Source of the DNA: Xanthomonas arboricola | Lineage (GTDB): Bacteria > Pseudomonadota > Gammaproteobacteria > Xanthomonadales > Xanthomonadaceae | DNA length: 64,000 nucleotides | NCBI RefSeq assembly: GCF_002940665.1 | Contig: NZ_MIGY01000004.1 | Location: 1 to 64,000, forward strand | Direction: 5' to 3' | Part shown: piece by piece, positions 52,118 to 61,617 of the stretch | Layout: the number at the start of each line of letters is the position of its first letter | Position numbering within the stretch: position 1 is the first letter of the stretch | The notes under the pieces: generated by a model | What the model was told of the DNA's origin: nothing | Seen by the model: the letters and a program-made list of their open reading frames with translations, nothing else | The model's database searches: none | Position numbers and translations under genes: made by a program

Positions 52118-53689
52118 ATGTCCATCGTTCATCGCAGTCTGGTTGTGGCGCTATGCCTGCTGTTGCCCACCGCCGCCCAGGCACGCAGCCAAGCCACCCC
52201 TGCACAGCAACGCGAGCAGCAGGTGGCGCAGCTGCTGCGCACCGCCGCCGATCAGCCTGCGCAGCTGCGTGCCTGGCTGCAGGCGATGCCCAAGGGCGGC
52301 GACCTGCATAACCATCTGTCCGGCTCGGTGTATGCCGAGGACTACCTGCAGTGGGCCAGCGAGGATGGCGCCTGCGTGCAACTGGACGACCTGAGCCTGC
52401 GCGCGCCGCCGTGTGGCAACGGCCAGGAGCCGGCACGCGGCCTGGCAACGCGCAATGCCGCGCTGTATGGCCGGGTGGTGGATGCCTTGTCGATGCGCAA
52501 GTTCCTGCCCAGCCCGTCGCAACCCACCGGACACGGTCAGTTCTTCGGCACCTTCGGCAAGTTCGACGCGGTGGTACGCGCGCGCGTTGCCGACACCGTG
52601 GCCGCGGTGCTGGAGCAGGCCGCACGCGACCGTGTGCCCTATGTGGAAATCATCGCCAATCCGCCGCAGATGGACGAGGCGGCCAGACAGATGCAGTCCT
52701 TGCCCTGGAAGGGCGACGACGACGCGGCCAACCTGCGCGCCTTGCAGGATGCCTTGCCGCCGCTGGTGCAGGACGCACAACGCGCGCTTGCCGACACCGA
52801 TGCCCAGGTGCGCCGCGTGCTGCACTGCGACCAGCCCGATGCGCGTCCCGGCTGCCAGGTCACCTACCGCTACGTGCCTTACGTGCTGCGCGTGTTGCCG
52901 CAGCCGATGGTGTTCGGGCAGATGGCGCTGGCGCATGCACTGATCGCCGCCGGCGGCAGCCGCGCGGTGGCGTTGAACATCGTCGCGCCCGAAGACAACC
53001 CGGTGGCGCTGGCCGATTACGCGCGGCACATGGCGATGTTCCGCTTCTTCGCCGCGCACTACCCCGACGTGCCGCTGTCCCTGCATGCCGGCGAGCTGGC
53101 CCTGGGCCTGGTGCCGCCGGCGCAACTGCGCTCGCATATCCGCCAGGCGGTGGACGCCGGTGCGCGCCGCATCGGTCATGGCGTGGATCTGCCTTATGAA
53201 GACGACGCCGACGGCCTGCTGCAGCGCATGCGCCGCCAGCAGGTCGCGGTGGAGATCAACCTCACCAGCAACGATGTGATCCTCGGCGTCAAAGGCGCCG
53301 CTCATCCGCTGGCGATGTATCTGCGCGCCGGTGTGCCGGTGGTGCTGTCCACCGACGATGCCGGCGTGTCGCGCGCGGACATGACCCACGAATATCAACG
53401 CGCGATGCAGGAACAAGGCATCGATTACCCCACGCTCAAGCAGCTCGCCCGCAATGGCCTCACCTATAGCTTCCTGCCGGGCATCAGCCTGTGGGATGCC
53501 GACGGTAACGCTGCGCAGGCCTGCGCCACCGCGTTGCAGCGCGAAACCGATGATGCTGCCTGTCGCGCATTCCGCCAGGGCAGCGAGAAGGCCCGGCTGC
53601 AATGGCAGCTGGAAACCGACCTGGCCCAGTACGAGCGCACGCTGCTGCAGGCAGGAGCGCGCCAGAGCGCGAACGGGCTTTACCGGTAA
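52118..53689 (+). CDS. Secreted adenosine deaminase-like protein (523 aa)
   Basis: The signal peptide (SLVVALCLLLPTAAQA) makes it periplasmic or secreted, unlike the cytosolic Add. The TIM barrel shows the metal-binding start KGGDLHNHLSGSVYAEDY, PLSLHAGELA, ARRIGHGVDLP and the catalytic VVLSTDDAGVSR. Length and signal fit the ADGF/CECR1-like extracellular group. It turns adenosine or deoxyadenosine into inosine. It is followed closely by a nucleoside hydrolase gene, so the pair would convert external nucleosides to hypoxanthine. Confidence 0.92.
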   Translation: MSIVHRSLVVALCLLLPTAAQARSQATPAQQREQQVAQLLRTAADQPAQLRAWLQAMPKGGDLHNHLSGSVYAEDYLQWASEDGACVQLDDLSLRAPPCGNGQEPARGLATRNAALYGRVVDALSMRKFLPSPSQPTGHGQFFGTFGKFDAVVRARVADTVAAVLEQAARDRVPYVEIIANPPQMDEAARQMQSLPWKGDDDAANLRALQDALPPLVQDAQRALADTDAQVRRVLHCDQPDARPGCQVTYRYVPYVLRVLPQPMVFGQMALAHALIAAGGSRAVALNIVAPEDNPVALADYARHMAMFRFFAAHYPDVPLSLHAGELALGLVPPAQLRSHIRQAVDAGARRIGHGVDLPYEDDADGLLQRMRRQQVAVEINLTSNDVILGVKGAAHPLAMYLRAGVPVVLSTDDAGVSRADMTHEYQRAMQEQGIDYPTLKQLARNGLTYSFLPGISLWDADGNAAQACATALQRETDDAACRAFRQGSEKARLQWQLETDLAQYERTLLQAGARQSANGLYR

Positions 53690-53745
53690 CCCGCCGTCGC
53701 GCGCAGGCACGCTCCTACCAACGCCCTCGATCCATCGCCGCTGCA

Positions 53746-54957
53746 ATGCCTTCAACCTTCCACGACAAAAGCGCAATGACCGACCCGCACGCCACCACAT
53801 CCAGACGCCGCGTCATTCTCGAAGACGACATCGACGGCTTTACACCCGCGCAGCTGCTGCTGTTGCAGTCGCCCGAGGTCGAGGTGCTGGGCATCAGCGC
53901 GGTCAGCGGCAACATCTGGCGCGACGAAGTGCTGGCGCATAGCTGCCGCCTGCTGGAATTGGCCGGTCACCCCGACATCCCCGTGCTGCCCGGCCCGGTG
54001 CATCCGCTGCTCAACAGCGAACTGGCCACCGAGCGTTGGGAAGCGCTCTACGGCAAGCTGGTCTGGAAAGGTGCCTGGACCAGGCACTGGGTGGATGGCG
54101 ACACCGTGCAAAGCGCGCCGCGTTATCACGCCCACGACGTGGTGCCCGACCTGCCGTTGGGCAATCCCAGCGTGGTGCGCGCGTCCGACGAGCCGGCCGC
54201 ATTGTTCATGCTGCGCATGGTGCGCCAGTATCCGGGCGAGGTGAGCATCATTGCCACCGGCCCGTTGACCAATCTGGCGCTTGCGCAATCGCTGGATCCG
54301 GCCTTCGCCACGCTGGCACGCGAGCTGGTCTACATGGGCGGCAGCCTCAACCCGCGGCAGCAACGCAACAGCGTCAGCGCGCAGCAATTCGCACGCGAGT
54401 TCGTCAACTCGCCACGCCGCGAATTCAATATCCGCTGGGATCCGGAAGCGGCCAGCATCGTCATGCGCGCCCCCTGGCGCAAGATCACCATGGTGCCGGT
54501 GGACCCATCGACCGCGACCGAACTCACGCCCGACCTGCTGACGCGCATGAGCGCGGCCGACACCGGCATCGGCCATGCCTTGCGCCGCCGCGAACCGGGC
54601 TTTCCGATGTGGGACGAACTGGCCACCGCGGTGTGGCTGCGGCCCGAGCTGGCGACACGGACCGAGACGCTCTACGTCGACACCAACACCGCCTTCGATG
54701 CCGGCTACGGCGACATCCTGTCGTGGGCACCGGGGTACCAGCCGGGCCTGGGCGAGCAGGCACAGACCGTGGTGCACGCAGTGGATATCGAAGCATTCGA
54801 ACAATTGCTGGTAGACCACCTCACCGCGCCGCAACCACCAGCAGTCGGCTTGCCGCTCCCCCTTCTCCCCTCGGGAGATGCTGCCCGAGGCGCGGATGAG
54901 GCTGCGGCATCCCAATCCCGACTCCCAACTAGCGAATCCCCGCTCCCAACCAGGTGA
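53746..54957 (+). CDS. Nucleoside hydrolase family protein with atypical Asp motif (403 aa)
   Basis: An inosine-uridine-preferring hydrolase fold. VYMGGSLNPRQQRN and EFNIRWDPEAASIVMRAPW are family blocks, the latter with the late calcium ligand region. The N-terminal motif, normally DxDxGxDD, reads VILEDDIDGFTPAQLLL, so one or two of the usual calcium Asp residues are displaced. It may be a distinct subgroup. The last 45 residues (from about PQPPAVGLPLPLL to SPLPTR) are a low-complexity tail coded by an intergenic repeat and are probably not part of the fold. An internal ATG at 53776 is an alternative start. Cleaves ribosides to base plus ribose. Confidence 0.85.
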   Translation: MPSTFHDKSAMTDPHATTSRRRVILEDDIDGFTPAQLLLLQSPEVEVLGISAVSGNIWRDEVLAHSCRLLELAGHPDIPVLPGPVHPLLNSELATERWEALYGKLVWKGAWTRHWVDGDTVQSAPRYHAHDVVPDLPLGNPSVVRASDEPAALFMLRMVRQYPGEVSIIATGPLTNLALAQSLDPAFATLARELVYMGGSLNPRQQRNSVSAQQFAREFVNSPRREFNIRWDPEAASIVMRAPWRKITMVPVDPSTATELTPDLLTRMSAADTGIGHALRRREPGFPMWDELATAVWLRPELATRTETLYVDTNTAFDAGYGDILSWAPGYQPGLGEQAQTVVHAVDIEAFEQLLVDHLTAPQPPAVGLPLPLLPSGDAARGADEAAASQSRLPTSESPLPTR

Positions 54958-54961
54958 CCCC

Positions 54962-56425
54962 ATGCAACTCCCAGCGCAGTGGCAGGCCGGCATCGATCGC
55001 AATACCGAGGTCCTGCGTGGCCACGCGCAGCTGCTCGCCAGCTTCAACGCACCGCGCCCGGCCGCGCCGGACACCACCACGCCGCGCGGGCTGATCGCCT
55101 CCATCGTCAGCACCACCCGCAGCCAGCCCACCCTGGCCGCACGCCTTGCCACCCAGACGCTCACGCGCATCAACCAGGCCAACGACAGCCTGCGTGCGAT
55201 CACCCGCCTGCTGCCCGCACGCGCCGCCGCCGATGCCGCGCGCGTGCAGGCCGCGCTGGCCGGAGGCAGCGACGGCGGTGCGTTGGCCGGCGTGCCGTTC
55301 GTGGTCAAGGATCTGTTCGACGTCGCCGGCCAGGTCACCACCGCTGGCGCCGTCATGCGCGCGCAGTGCGCGCCCGCCAGCCGCGATGCGGCCGTGGTGC
55401 AACGGCTGAGCGATGCCGGCGCGGTGCTGGTCGGCAACGCCAACATGGACGAATTCGCCTACGGCTTCGCCACCGTCAACGCGCACTACGGCACCACCGC
55501 CAACCCGCACGATCACCGCCATCTGGCCGGTGGCTCGTCGGGCGGCTCGGCCGCCGCGGTGGCCGCCGGGCTGGTGCCGTTCGCGCTGGGCTCGGACACC
55601 AACGGCTCCATCCGCGTCCCGGCCGCGCTATGCGGCGTGTATGGCCTGCGCCCCACGCACGGCGCGTTGCCGCTGGATGGCGTGTTCGGCTTCGTCGATG
55701 CGCTGGATGTGGTCGGCCCGTTCGCCAGCTCCATCGCCGACCTGCGCCGCGTCCATGAAGTCATGCTCGGTCGCCCATTGGCATCGTGCAATGCCGGCAG
55801 CCTGCGCATCGCCCGCCTGGGTGGCTGGTTCCAGCGCAACCTCGACCCCGAGCTGGATGCCGGCCTCGGCACATTGCTGACCGCCTGCAACAGCAGCACC
55901 CTCATCGAATTACCCGAAGCAGAACGCGCCCGCGCCGCCGCCTTCGTGCTCACCGCCGCCGAGGGCGGCCACCGCCATCGCGCCGGCCTGAGTACGCAGC
56001 CCGAGCGGTTCGACCCGGCCACCCGCGACCGCCTGCTCGCTGGCCTGCAGCTGCCCGCCAGCGCGGTGGCCGATGCGCACCGCTTCGCGCAGTGGTTTGG
56101 CGCCGCCATGCAGCGCCTCTGGGACGAGGTGGATGTGTTGATCGCCCCGGCCACACCCTGCGTGGCACCGCGCATCGACCAGGACACCATCCAGATCGAC
56201 GGCCTGCCGGTGTCCGCGCGCGCCAACCTGGGGATCTTCACCCAGCCGCTCGGCCTGGCCGCCTGCCCGGTGCTGGCCGCGCCGTTGCCGCGCCCCGGTC
56301 GCTTGCCGTTGGGCGTGCAGCTGATTGCCGCACCCGGCCGCGAAGACCGCCTGTTCGCGCTCGCCGCGCAACTCGAACGCGACGGCCTGCTGGCCTTCAG
56401 CCCACCGGCGGAGGAGACACGCTGA
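54962..56425 (+). CDS. AtzE/HpxY-type amidase with fused AtzG-like N-terminus (487 aa)
   Basis: An amidase-signature enzyme with a Lys-Ser-Ser triad: Lys116 in FVVKDLFDVAG, cis-Ser192 in AGGSSGGSAAA and nucleophile Ser216 in SDTNGSIRVPA. The body matches the AtzE family (1-carboxybiuret hydrolase, HpxY). Residues about 4-45 (QWQAGIDRNTEVLRGHAQLL) resemble the C-terminal helix of AtzG/HpxX (DUF4089), the small subunit normally encoded by its own gene just before atzE. Here it seems fused. The gene starts four bases after the nucleoside hydrolase stop and overlaps the next gene as TGATG. Likely role: hydrolysis of a carbamoylated product late in purine breakdown. Confidence 0.9.
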   Translation: MQLPAQWQAGIDRNTEVLRGHAQLLASFNAPRPAAPDTTTPRGLIASIVSTTRSQPTLAARLATQTLTRINQANDSLRAITRLLPARAAADAARVQAALAGGSDGGALAGVPFVVKDLFDVAGQVTTAGAVMRAQCAPASRDAAVVQRLSDAGAVLVGNANMDEFAYGFATVNAHYGTTANPHDHRHLAGGSSGGSAAAVAAGLVPFALGSDTNGSIRVPAALCGVYGLRPTHGALPLDGVFGFVDALDVVGPFASSIADLRRVHEVMLGRPLASCNAGSLRIARLGGWFQRNLDPELDAGLGTLLTACNSSTLIELPEAERARAAAFVLTAAEGGHRHRAGLSTQPERFDPATRDRLLAGLQLPASAVADAHRFAQWFGAAMQRLWDEVDVLIAPATPCVAPRIDQDTIQIDGLPVSARANLGIFTQPLGLAACPVLAAPLPRPGRLPLGVQLIAAPGREDRLFALAAQLERDGLLAFSPPAEETR

Positions 56426-58005
56426 TGCTGCACACCTTGCGCGCACGCCGCGGCATGGTCGTGGCCCCGCACCATCTGGCCGCACAGACCGGGCACGATG
56501 TGCTGCGCGACGGCGGCAATGCCATTGAAGCCGCCGTCGCCACCGCCGCCTGCCTGGCCGTGGTCTACCCGCACATGACTGGTATCGGGGGCGACGGCTT
56601 CTGGCTGATCCACGACCCCGACGGCCGCGTGCACGCCATCGACGCCTGCGGCCGTGCCGCACAGGCTGCAACACTGGAGTTCTATCGCGGCCACAGCAGC
56701 ATTCCGTGGCGCGGCCCGGGCGCGGCCAATACCGTCGCCGGCACCGTCTCCGGCTGGGCGCTTGCCCTGCAGCACGCAGGCGGCGGCCTGTCGCTGCAGC
56801 GCCTGTTGCAGGACGCCATCCACCACGCCAGCGCCGGCGTGCCGTTGACACTGGGCGGTGCACACATCGCCGCCAGCAAGGGGGCCGAACTGCGCGTGCA
56901 ACCCGGTGCCTACGCGGACATCTTCGAACCCCACGGCACGCCGCTGCACGAAGGCGCACTGCTGTATCAGACGCAGCTCGCACATACCCTGCAACGGCTG
57001 GCCGACCACGGCCTGGACAGTTTCTATCGCGGCGCATTGGCCGACGACATCGCCGCCGACCTGCAGGCGCTCGGCAGCCCGCTGCGCGCGCACGATCTTG
57101 CTAGCCATCACGCCGACGCCAGCGTACCGCTCTCGGTCGCCATCCACGGTGCACGCCTCTACAACCACGCACCGCCCACGCAAGGCCTGGCTTCGCTGCT
57201 GATCCTTGCCTTGTTCGATCGCCTGCAGGTCGCACAGCCCGACAGCTATGCGCACCTCCACGGCCTGATCGAAGCCAGCAAACAGGCCTTCCTGATCCGC
57301 GACGCACACCTCGGCGACCCCGACTGGATGACGCTGGATGCACAGACGCTTCTCGATGACAGTGCCGCACTGGATGCGCTCGCCGCACGCATCGACATGC
57401 ACAGCGCACTGCCCTGGCCGCAGCCCTCGCAGGCCGGCGACACCGTCTGGTTCGGCGCCATCGACGCGCACGGCCGCGCGGTCAGCTGCATCCAGTCCAC
57501 CTATTTCGAATTCGGCTCCGGCCTGGTGCTGCCGCGCACCGGCATCACCTGGCAAAACCGCGGCTGCAGTTTCCGCGTCGCCCCCGACGGCTGGAACGCG
57601 CTCGCCCCGGGCCGTAAACCCTTCCACACCCTCAACCCGGCGCTGGCCACCTTCGACGATGGCCGCGTCATGGCCTACGGCACCATGGGTGGCGAAGGCC
57701 AGCCACAGACCCAGGCGGCGATCTTCTCCCGCTACGCGCGTTTCGGCGTGCCGCTGCAACAGGCCATCACCGCGCCACGCTGGCTGCTTGGCCGCACCTG
57801 GGGCGAAGACAGCACGTCACTCAAGCTGGAAGACCGCTTCGATCCGGCACTGGTGCAGGCACTGCGCGATGCCGGGCATGCGGTGGACCTGTTGCCCGCC
57901 TACAGCTCGGTGATGGGACACGCAGGCGCGCTGGTGCGCGAGGCCGATGGCGTGATCAGCGGAGCAAGCGATCCGCGATCCGATGGTGCGGTCGCTGGGT
58001 GGTGA
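56425..58005 (+). CDS. Gamma-glutamyltransferase-fold amidohydrolase, HpxW-like (526 aa)
   Basis: An Ntn-hydrolase proenzyme. The self-cleavage point and nucleophile is Thr340 in GDTVWFGAIDAHGRAVS, followed by STYFEFGSGLVLPRTGI, features of HpxW rather than of classical GGT, which has TTHLS. The small subunit also has GTMGGEGQPQTQ. No signal peptide is seen, again unlike GGT and like HpxW. HpxW is thought to be an oxamate amidohydrolase in purine nitrogen use. It is coupled to the AtzE-type gene, as hpxW and hpxY are linked in Klebsiella. Confidence 0.88.
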   Translation: MLHTLRARRGMVVAPHHLAAQTGHDVLRDGGNAIEAAVATAACLAVVYPHMTGIGGDGFWLIHDPDGRVHAIDACGRAAQAATLEFYRGHSSIPWRGPGAANTVAGTVSGWALALQHAGGGLSLQRLLQDAIHHASAGVPLTLGGAHIAASKGAELRVQPGAYADIFEPHGTPLHEGALLYQTQLAHTLQRLADHGLDSFYRGALADDIAADLQALGSPLRAHDLASHHADASVPLSVAIHGARLYNHAPPTQGLASLLILALFDRLQVAQPDSYAHLHGLIEASKQAFLIRDAHLGDPDWMTLDAQTLLDDSAALDALAARIDMHSALPWPQPSQAGDTVWFGAIDAHGRAVSCIQSTYFEFGSGLVLPRTGITWQNRGCSFRVAPDGWNALAPGRKPFHTLNPALATFDDGRVMAYGTMGGEGQPQTQAAIFSRYARFGVPLQQAITAPRWLLGRTWGEDSTSLKLEDRFDPALVQALRDAGHAVDLLPAYSSVMGHAGALVREADGVISGASDPRSDGAVAGW

Positions 58006-58326
58006 TGGTTGGGGCGTGATGATGCTTGCTGCGCCTGGGTGGTGACGGGCAGACATCCCTGCCCGCTAATCAAGCGATCGGGTCAGAGCGTGCTTGCACC
58101 CCAGTACCGGCTAGCGCGCAGGACCGAGACTCCAGCCAGTTGCAGGCCGACAAGGTGAACATGTCATAGACTCTGGGCATGCTCTCCAAGGCGACGATGG
58201 CGGACTCAACCACGCCGTTCACCGGACAGGACGTACCTGCTTTCTTGGGCATGCATGGCGATGGGTAAGCTACGTCGCCGTGCTTATTTCGACAGACGCA
58301 TCAACCCTTCCACCAAGGAGAGCCAC
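58006..58326. other. 321-bp intergenic region
   Basis: Follows the HpxW-like gene. A minus-strand frame of 60 codons at 58070-58252 has no recognisable product or ribosome-binding site. No terminator with a U-tract is evident. Confidence 0.4.
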
Positions 58327-58782
58327 ATGACAGAGCAAGAAGACAACCAACCCAGCCTGGAAGACGTCAAGCTGGCGTTCGACGGCCAGAGCCTGGACTG
58401 GTATCTGCAGAAGCTGGTCGCAACCGTCAACAGCTCGAACGTGCAGTTCGGCATCACGCTGTTTGTCGAGGGCATCATCGTGTCCGGCCATCTGGTCAGC
58501 GGCAAGCAGTACTTCGAGGCGTTTGCGCAGGAATTCTCTGCCGCCTATCCCGGCGATGCCGAGGAAAAAGAGGATATCCGTCGTGCGTTTGCCAGCCACG
58601 CCAGCATCTACGACACCGAGGACGATGCGCAAAGCAGCCGGCCGCCGCAGTTCATTCACCTGATCGACTCGCGTTGCTTCTCGCCCGGCGGCCAGCCCCT
58701 GCCCAGCAACCGTGGTGTGCTCTGGCGCGGCAAGGTCAATGCCGTGTCCGGCTTCACCCTTGGCTTGCTGTCGGCGGATTGA
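58327..58782 (+). CDS. Small acidic protein, GvpU-like (151 aa)
   Basis: AAGGAG lies six bases upstream of this ATG, favouring it over a longer in-frame start. The central part LDWYLQKLVATVNSSNVQFGITLFVEGIIVSGHLVSGKQYFEAFA resembles the GvpU accessory-protein family (external ligand domain, then VSGxLxSGKxYFE). No other gas-vesicle gene is present, so a structural role in vesicles is unlikely. The C-terminus is a beta-rich segment ending GFTLGLLSAD. Function unknown; monocistronic. Confidence 0.65.
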   Translation: MTEQEDNQPSLEDVKLAFDGQSLDWYLQKLVATVNSSNVQFGITLFVEGIIVSGHLVSGKQYFEAFAQEFSAAYPGDAEEKEDIRRAFASHASIYDTEDDAQSSRPPQFIHLIDSRCFSPGGQPLPSNRGVLWRGKVNAVSGFTLGLLSAD

Positions 58783-59112
58783 GCCTGACAAGTTCCGCGT
58801 TGGTGTGAGGTGCTCGTCATCTCACATCGGGTCAACGCGCTAGCGCAGCTGCGTCGCTGGAACATTGCCTCCGATAGCACGGCGGGCAATCCTAACGGGC
58901 AGAGTAATGCCGATATGGTGCGTAGCAGGTTTGCGTAAAGCGTGCACCGCAGTGTGGCGGCCAATGCAGCCACCTGCCAAGCAAGGCCGGAGCGCGTTTT
59001 ACCAAGCATCATCTGCTTGCAAAGAACACTCCAACCCCAAGCTGATGCCAATGCCAATGCCAATGCCAATGCCAATGCCAGCGTGAACTAACACGCTGCA
59101 TTGGCACACCAC
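58783..59112. other. 330-bp intergenic region with hexanucleotide repeat
   Basis: Between convergent genes. It has no credible gene; it contains the ATGCCA repeat at 59045-59080. Part of the sequence (TGACAAGT...TCACATCGGG) forms no strong hairpin. Confidence 0.45.
59045..59080 (+). repeat. ATGCCA hexanucleotide repeat, six units
   Basis: Six exact tandem copies of ATGCCA, 36 bp, ending 33 bases after which the convergent S9 peptidase gene stops. A variable-number repeat by form. Being intergenic, changes in copy number would not shift a reading frame. Confidence 0.9.
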
Positions 59113-61617
59113 TTACTGCTTTGGCTTGTTGTCCGCATCGCGCGGCGGCGCGTTTTTCACGTAGCGGTCGAACCACTCCAGCATCTCGGCCACCACGTCT
59201 TCAGTGGATTCGAGCGCGGTATACCAATGCGGTTCGAACGGCAGCAGCACCAGCCGCGCGGTGCCGCCGTTGCCGCGGATCGCCTGGAACAACCGCGGTG
59301 CCTGTGTGGTTTCGGTACCGGGGTTGGCGTCGTCCATGCCATGCACGATCAACAACGGTTCGTTGATCTTGTCGGCGTGGAAGAACGCGGACGCCTGTGC
59401 GTAGACCTCCGGTGCGGCCCAGAACGAGCGGCGCTCGTTCTGGAAGCCGAAGGGCGTCAGCGTCTTGTTGTAGCTGCCGCTGGTGGCAGCGCCGGCGCGG
59501 AACAGATCGGTCTGTGCGAGCAGGTTGGCCGTCATCAGTGCCCCATGGCTATGCCCGGTGACACCAATCCGCTGGCGATCGACCACGCCCAGTTCCACCG
59601 CCTTGTCCACCGCAGCGGTGGCGTCGTCCACCAGTTGCTGCAGGTAGGTGTCGTAAGCGGTCTTGGGGTCGCCCACGATGGGGAAGGCGGCATCGTCGAT
59701 GATCGCGTAGCCGGCAAGCAACAGCAGTTGGTAGTAGCGCAGGCGAGTGAAATCGCGCTCGCTGGCGCCGCTGACCTGGCCGGCCTTGGAGGGGTCGGCA
59801 TAGTCGAGCGGGTAGGCATACAGGATCGCCGGCACACGCGTGCCGTCCTTGTAGCCGGGCGGCATGTACAGGGTGAACGACAGCTCCACGCCGTCCTTGC
59901 GCTTGTAGGTCACTAAGCGCTTCTTGATCTGCCGCACCAGCGGGGTCGGATCCGGGAAATGTGTGACCGGTGTGGCGGTGGAAGCAAGGACCGCCTCACC
60001 CGTCGCCGCCGTCGGCAGTGGCTGGCCCAGCGTGCGCAGATACACATTGGGCGGGTCGGTCAGCGACTGGTGCCAGGTCAGCAGGCGCGCCACATCGTCG
60101 CCGGCAAAACCGAAGAACACCTCGTCCACACTGGCATCGCTGCGGAACAGCCGCCGGGTCTTGCCACTGGCCAACTCGTAGCGATCCAGAAACGGTCGGT
60201 CGCCCGCCGGCGAAGCGCCCTGCCCGCTCAGGAACAACGCACCCTGCTCCTCGCGCAGTATGGCTTGGCCGTTGGATAGCGTACGCGTCTCCGGCACGCC
60301 GGGATCTGCGTACAGGTCGTCGGTGGACAGGTCGAACAACACCCGTCCGGCAGCGCCGGGGCGGTCGGCGTCCAACAAGGTAGTGCGACGCCAGTGGCGG
60401 TTTTCGTCGTACTCGTCCAACAGCGCTTGGCCGCCTGCGGCAAACCACGACAGGCCGGCATAACGCTGCTGCACCCGCGTCACTTCACGCGGCTTGGCGG
60501 CGAACGGTGCCGCCAGCGTCATCAACTTGTCGCGTGCCGGCACGCTGGTTTTCCAGTCGCCGCCATCCAGCGCCTCGGCCCAGACCAGCGTGGCCGGTTG
60601 GTTGGCACGCCAGGAATAGGCACGTGGGCCGACAGGCACACCTTGCACCGGCACCCGGTCGGCAACCGGCAGATCGGCCAGCACGCGCGCATTGCCATTG
60701 GCCAGATCCAGCACCGCCACGTCGTGGGCGAAACGCGCATAGGTGGTGACGTAGGAATACGGCTGCTTCAACCGCTCCACCAGCACGTGGCGACCATCGG
60801 GCGCACCATCCACATTGCTGTAGACCGCAGGCGAACCAAGCTTGCGCTGACTGCCGGTGGCCGCATCCACCGTGAGCAGCTGTGAGGTGGCGTAGTAGCT
60901 AAACAGGGCCTCGTCTTCAGGGCTGGAGAGCGTGTCGCGCGCCTCGTAGGTGCTGCTTTCGCCTTTGCCCTGAATGGTTTCCTTGACCTCGGGGCCGGGC
61001 GGCACCGCAGCCTTGCGCGGGGCGGCACCCAGGTCTTGCGGCACAGTCTTCAGCAGCAGCGTGTCGCTGCCGCCCAGCCATTGGATCTCGCCGCCCAGCA
61101 CCGGGTTGAGTTGCACACCATCGATCTTTCGCACGTTGCCGGTGGCCACCTCGCCCACCCATAGCTCGACGCGGTCGGCTGCAGTGTTGTTGAAGGCAAA
61201 GCGGCGCCCGTCCGGCGACCAAACCGGCGACGCTGGACAGGCGCCGGCAGGCAAGCTCACGGCGGTCTGCTTGCCGCTTGCAAGATCCACCAGGCTGAAG
61301 CCTTGCAGACAGGAACGAATGCCATAGCCATTGGACATGTCGTGGCGGCTATGCGTACGCGGCTCCACACGCACGCCGGCCAGCTTCAGATACGGCTCGG
61401 CCACGCGCGCGATCGGCGGGTACTGCGTGCGCTGCACCAGCAACAAGGTCTTGCCGGTTGGGTCCAAACGCGGCGACGGATTGAGCGGCGCGCGTAACAC
61501 GCTCAACAATGGTTCCGGTGGCTGCCGGTAACCGCCATCGGGCGTGCCGGCCATGGCAGACACCGGCAAAAGGCTGGCAAGCACCAGCAACCCGCTCCAT
61601 CGGTACGCGGTCAGCAT
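59113..61617 (-). CDS. S9-family (prolyl oligopeptidase-type) secreted peptidase (834 aa)
   Basis: Signal peptide (LLVLASLLPVSAMAG) then a long beta-propeller-like region to about residue 560. The C-terminal alpha/beta hydrolase domain has nucleophile Ser690 in VTGHSHGALMT, Asp in VHGMDDANPG and His in FEPHWYTALE. The family cleaves short peptides or acts as glutamyl or dipeptidyl peptidase. The His-for-Tyr in GHSHG distinguishes it from DPP-IV (GWSYG). It is probably periplasmic and feeds on small peptides. Start at ATG 61617 gives the signal peptide. Confidence 0.92.
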   Translation of the reverse strand: MLTAYRWSGLLVLASLLPVSAMAGTPDGGYRQPPEPLLSVLRAPLNPSPRLDPTGKTLLLVQRTQYPPIARVAEPYLKLAGVRVEPRTHSRHDMSNGYGIRSCLQGFSLVDLASGKQTAVSLPAGACPASPVWSPDGRRFAFNNTAADRVELWVGEVATGNVRKIDGVQLNPVLGGEIQWLGGSDTLLLKTVPQDLGAAPRKAAVPPGPEVKETIQGKGESSTYEARDTLSSPEDEALFSYYATSQLLTVDAATGSQRKLGSPAVYSNVDGAPDGRHVLVERLKQPYSYVTTYARFAHDVAVLDLANGNARVLADLPVADRVPVQGVPVGPRAYSWRANQPATLVWAEALDGGDWKTSVPARDKLMTLAAPFAAKPREVTRVQQRYAGLSWFAAGGQALLDEYDENRHWRRTTLLDADRPGAAGRVLFDLSTDDLYADPGVPETRTLSNGQAILREEQGALFLSGQGASPAGDRPFLDRYELASGKTRRLFRSDASVDEVFFGFAGDDVARLLTWHQSLTDPPNVYLRTLGQPLPTAATGEAVLASTATPVTHFPDPTPLVRQIKKRLVTYKRKDGVELSFTLYMPPGYKDGTRVPAILYAYPLDYADPSKAGQVSGASERDFTRLRYYQLLLLAGYAIIDDAAFPIVGDPKTAYDTYLQQLVDDATAAVDKAVELGVVDRQRIGVTGHSHGALMTANLLAQTDLFRAGAATSGSYNKTLTPFGFQNERRSFWAAPEVYAQASAFFHADKINEPLLIVHGMDDANPGTETTQAPRLFQAIRGNGGTARLVLLPFEPHWYTALESTEDVVAEMLEWFDRYVKNAPPRDADNKPKQ

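Noticed and set aside
58070..58252. 60-codon minus-strand gene after the HpxW-like gene
   Set aside because: No ribosome-binding site and no recognisable sequence; could be a remnant but cannot be supported.
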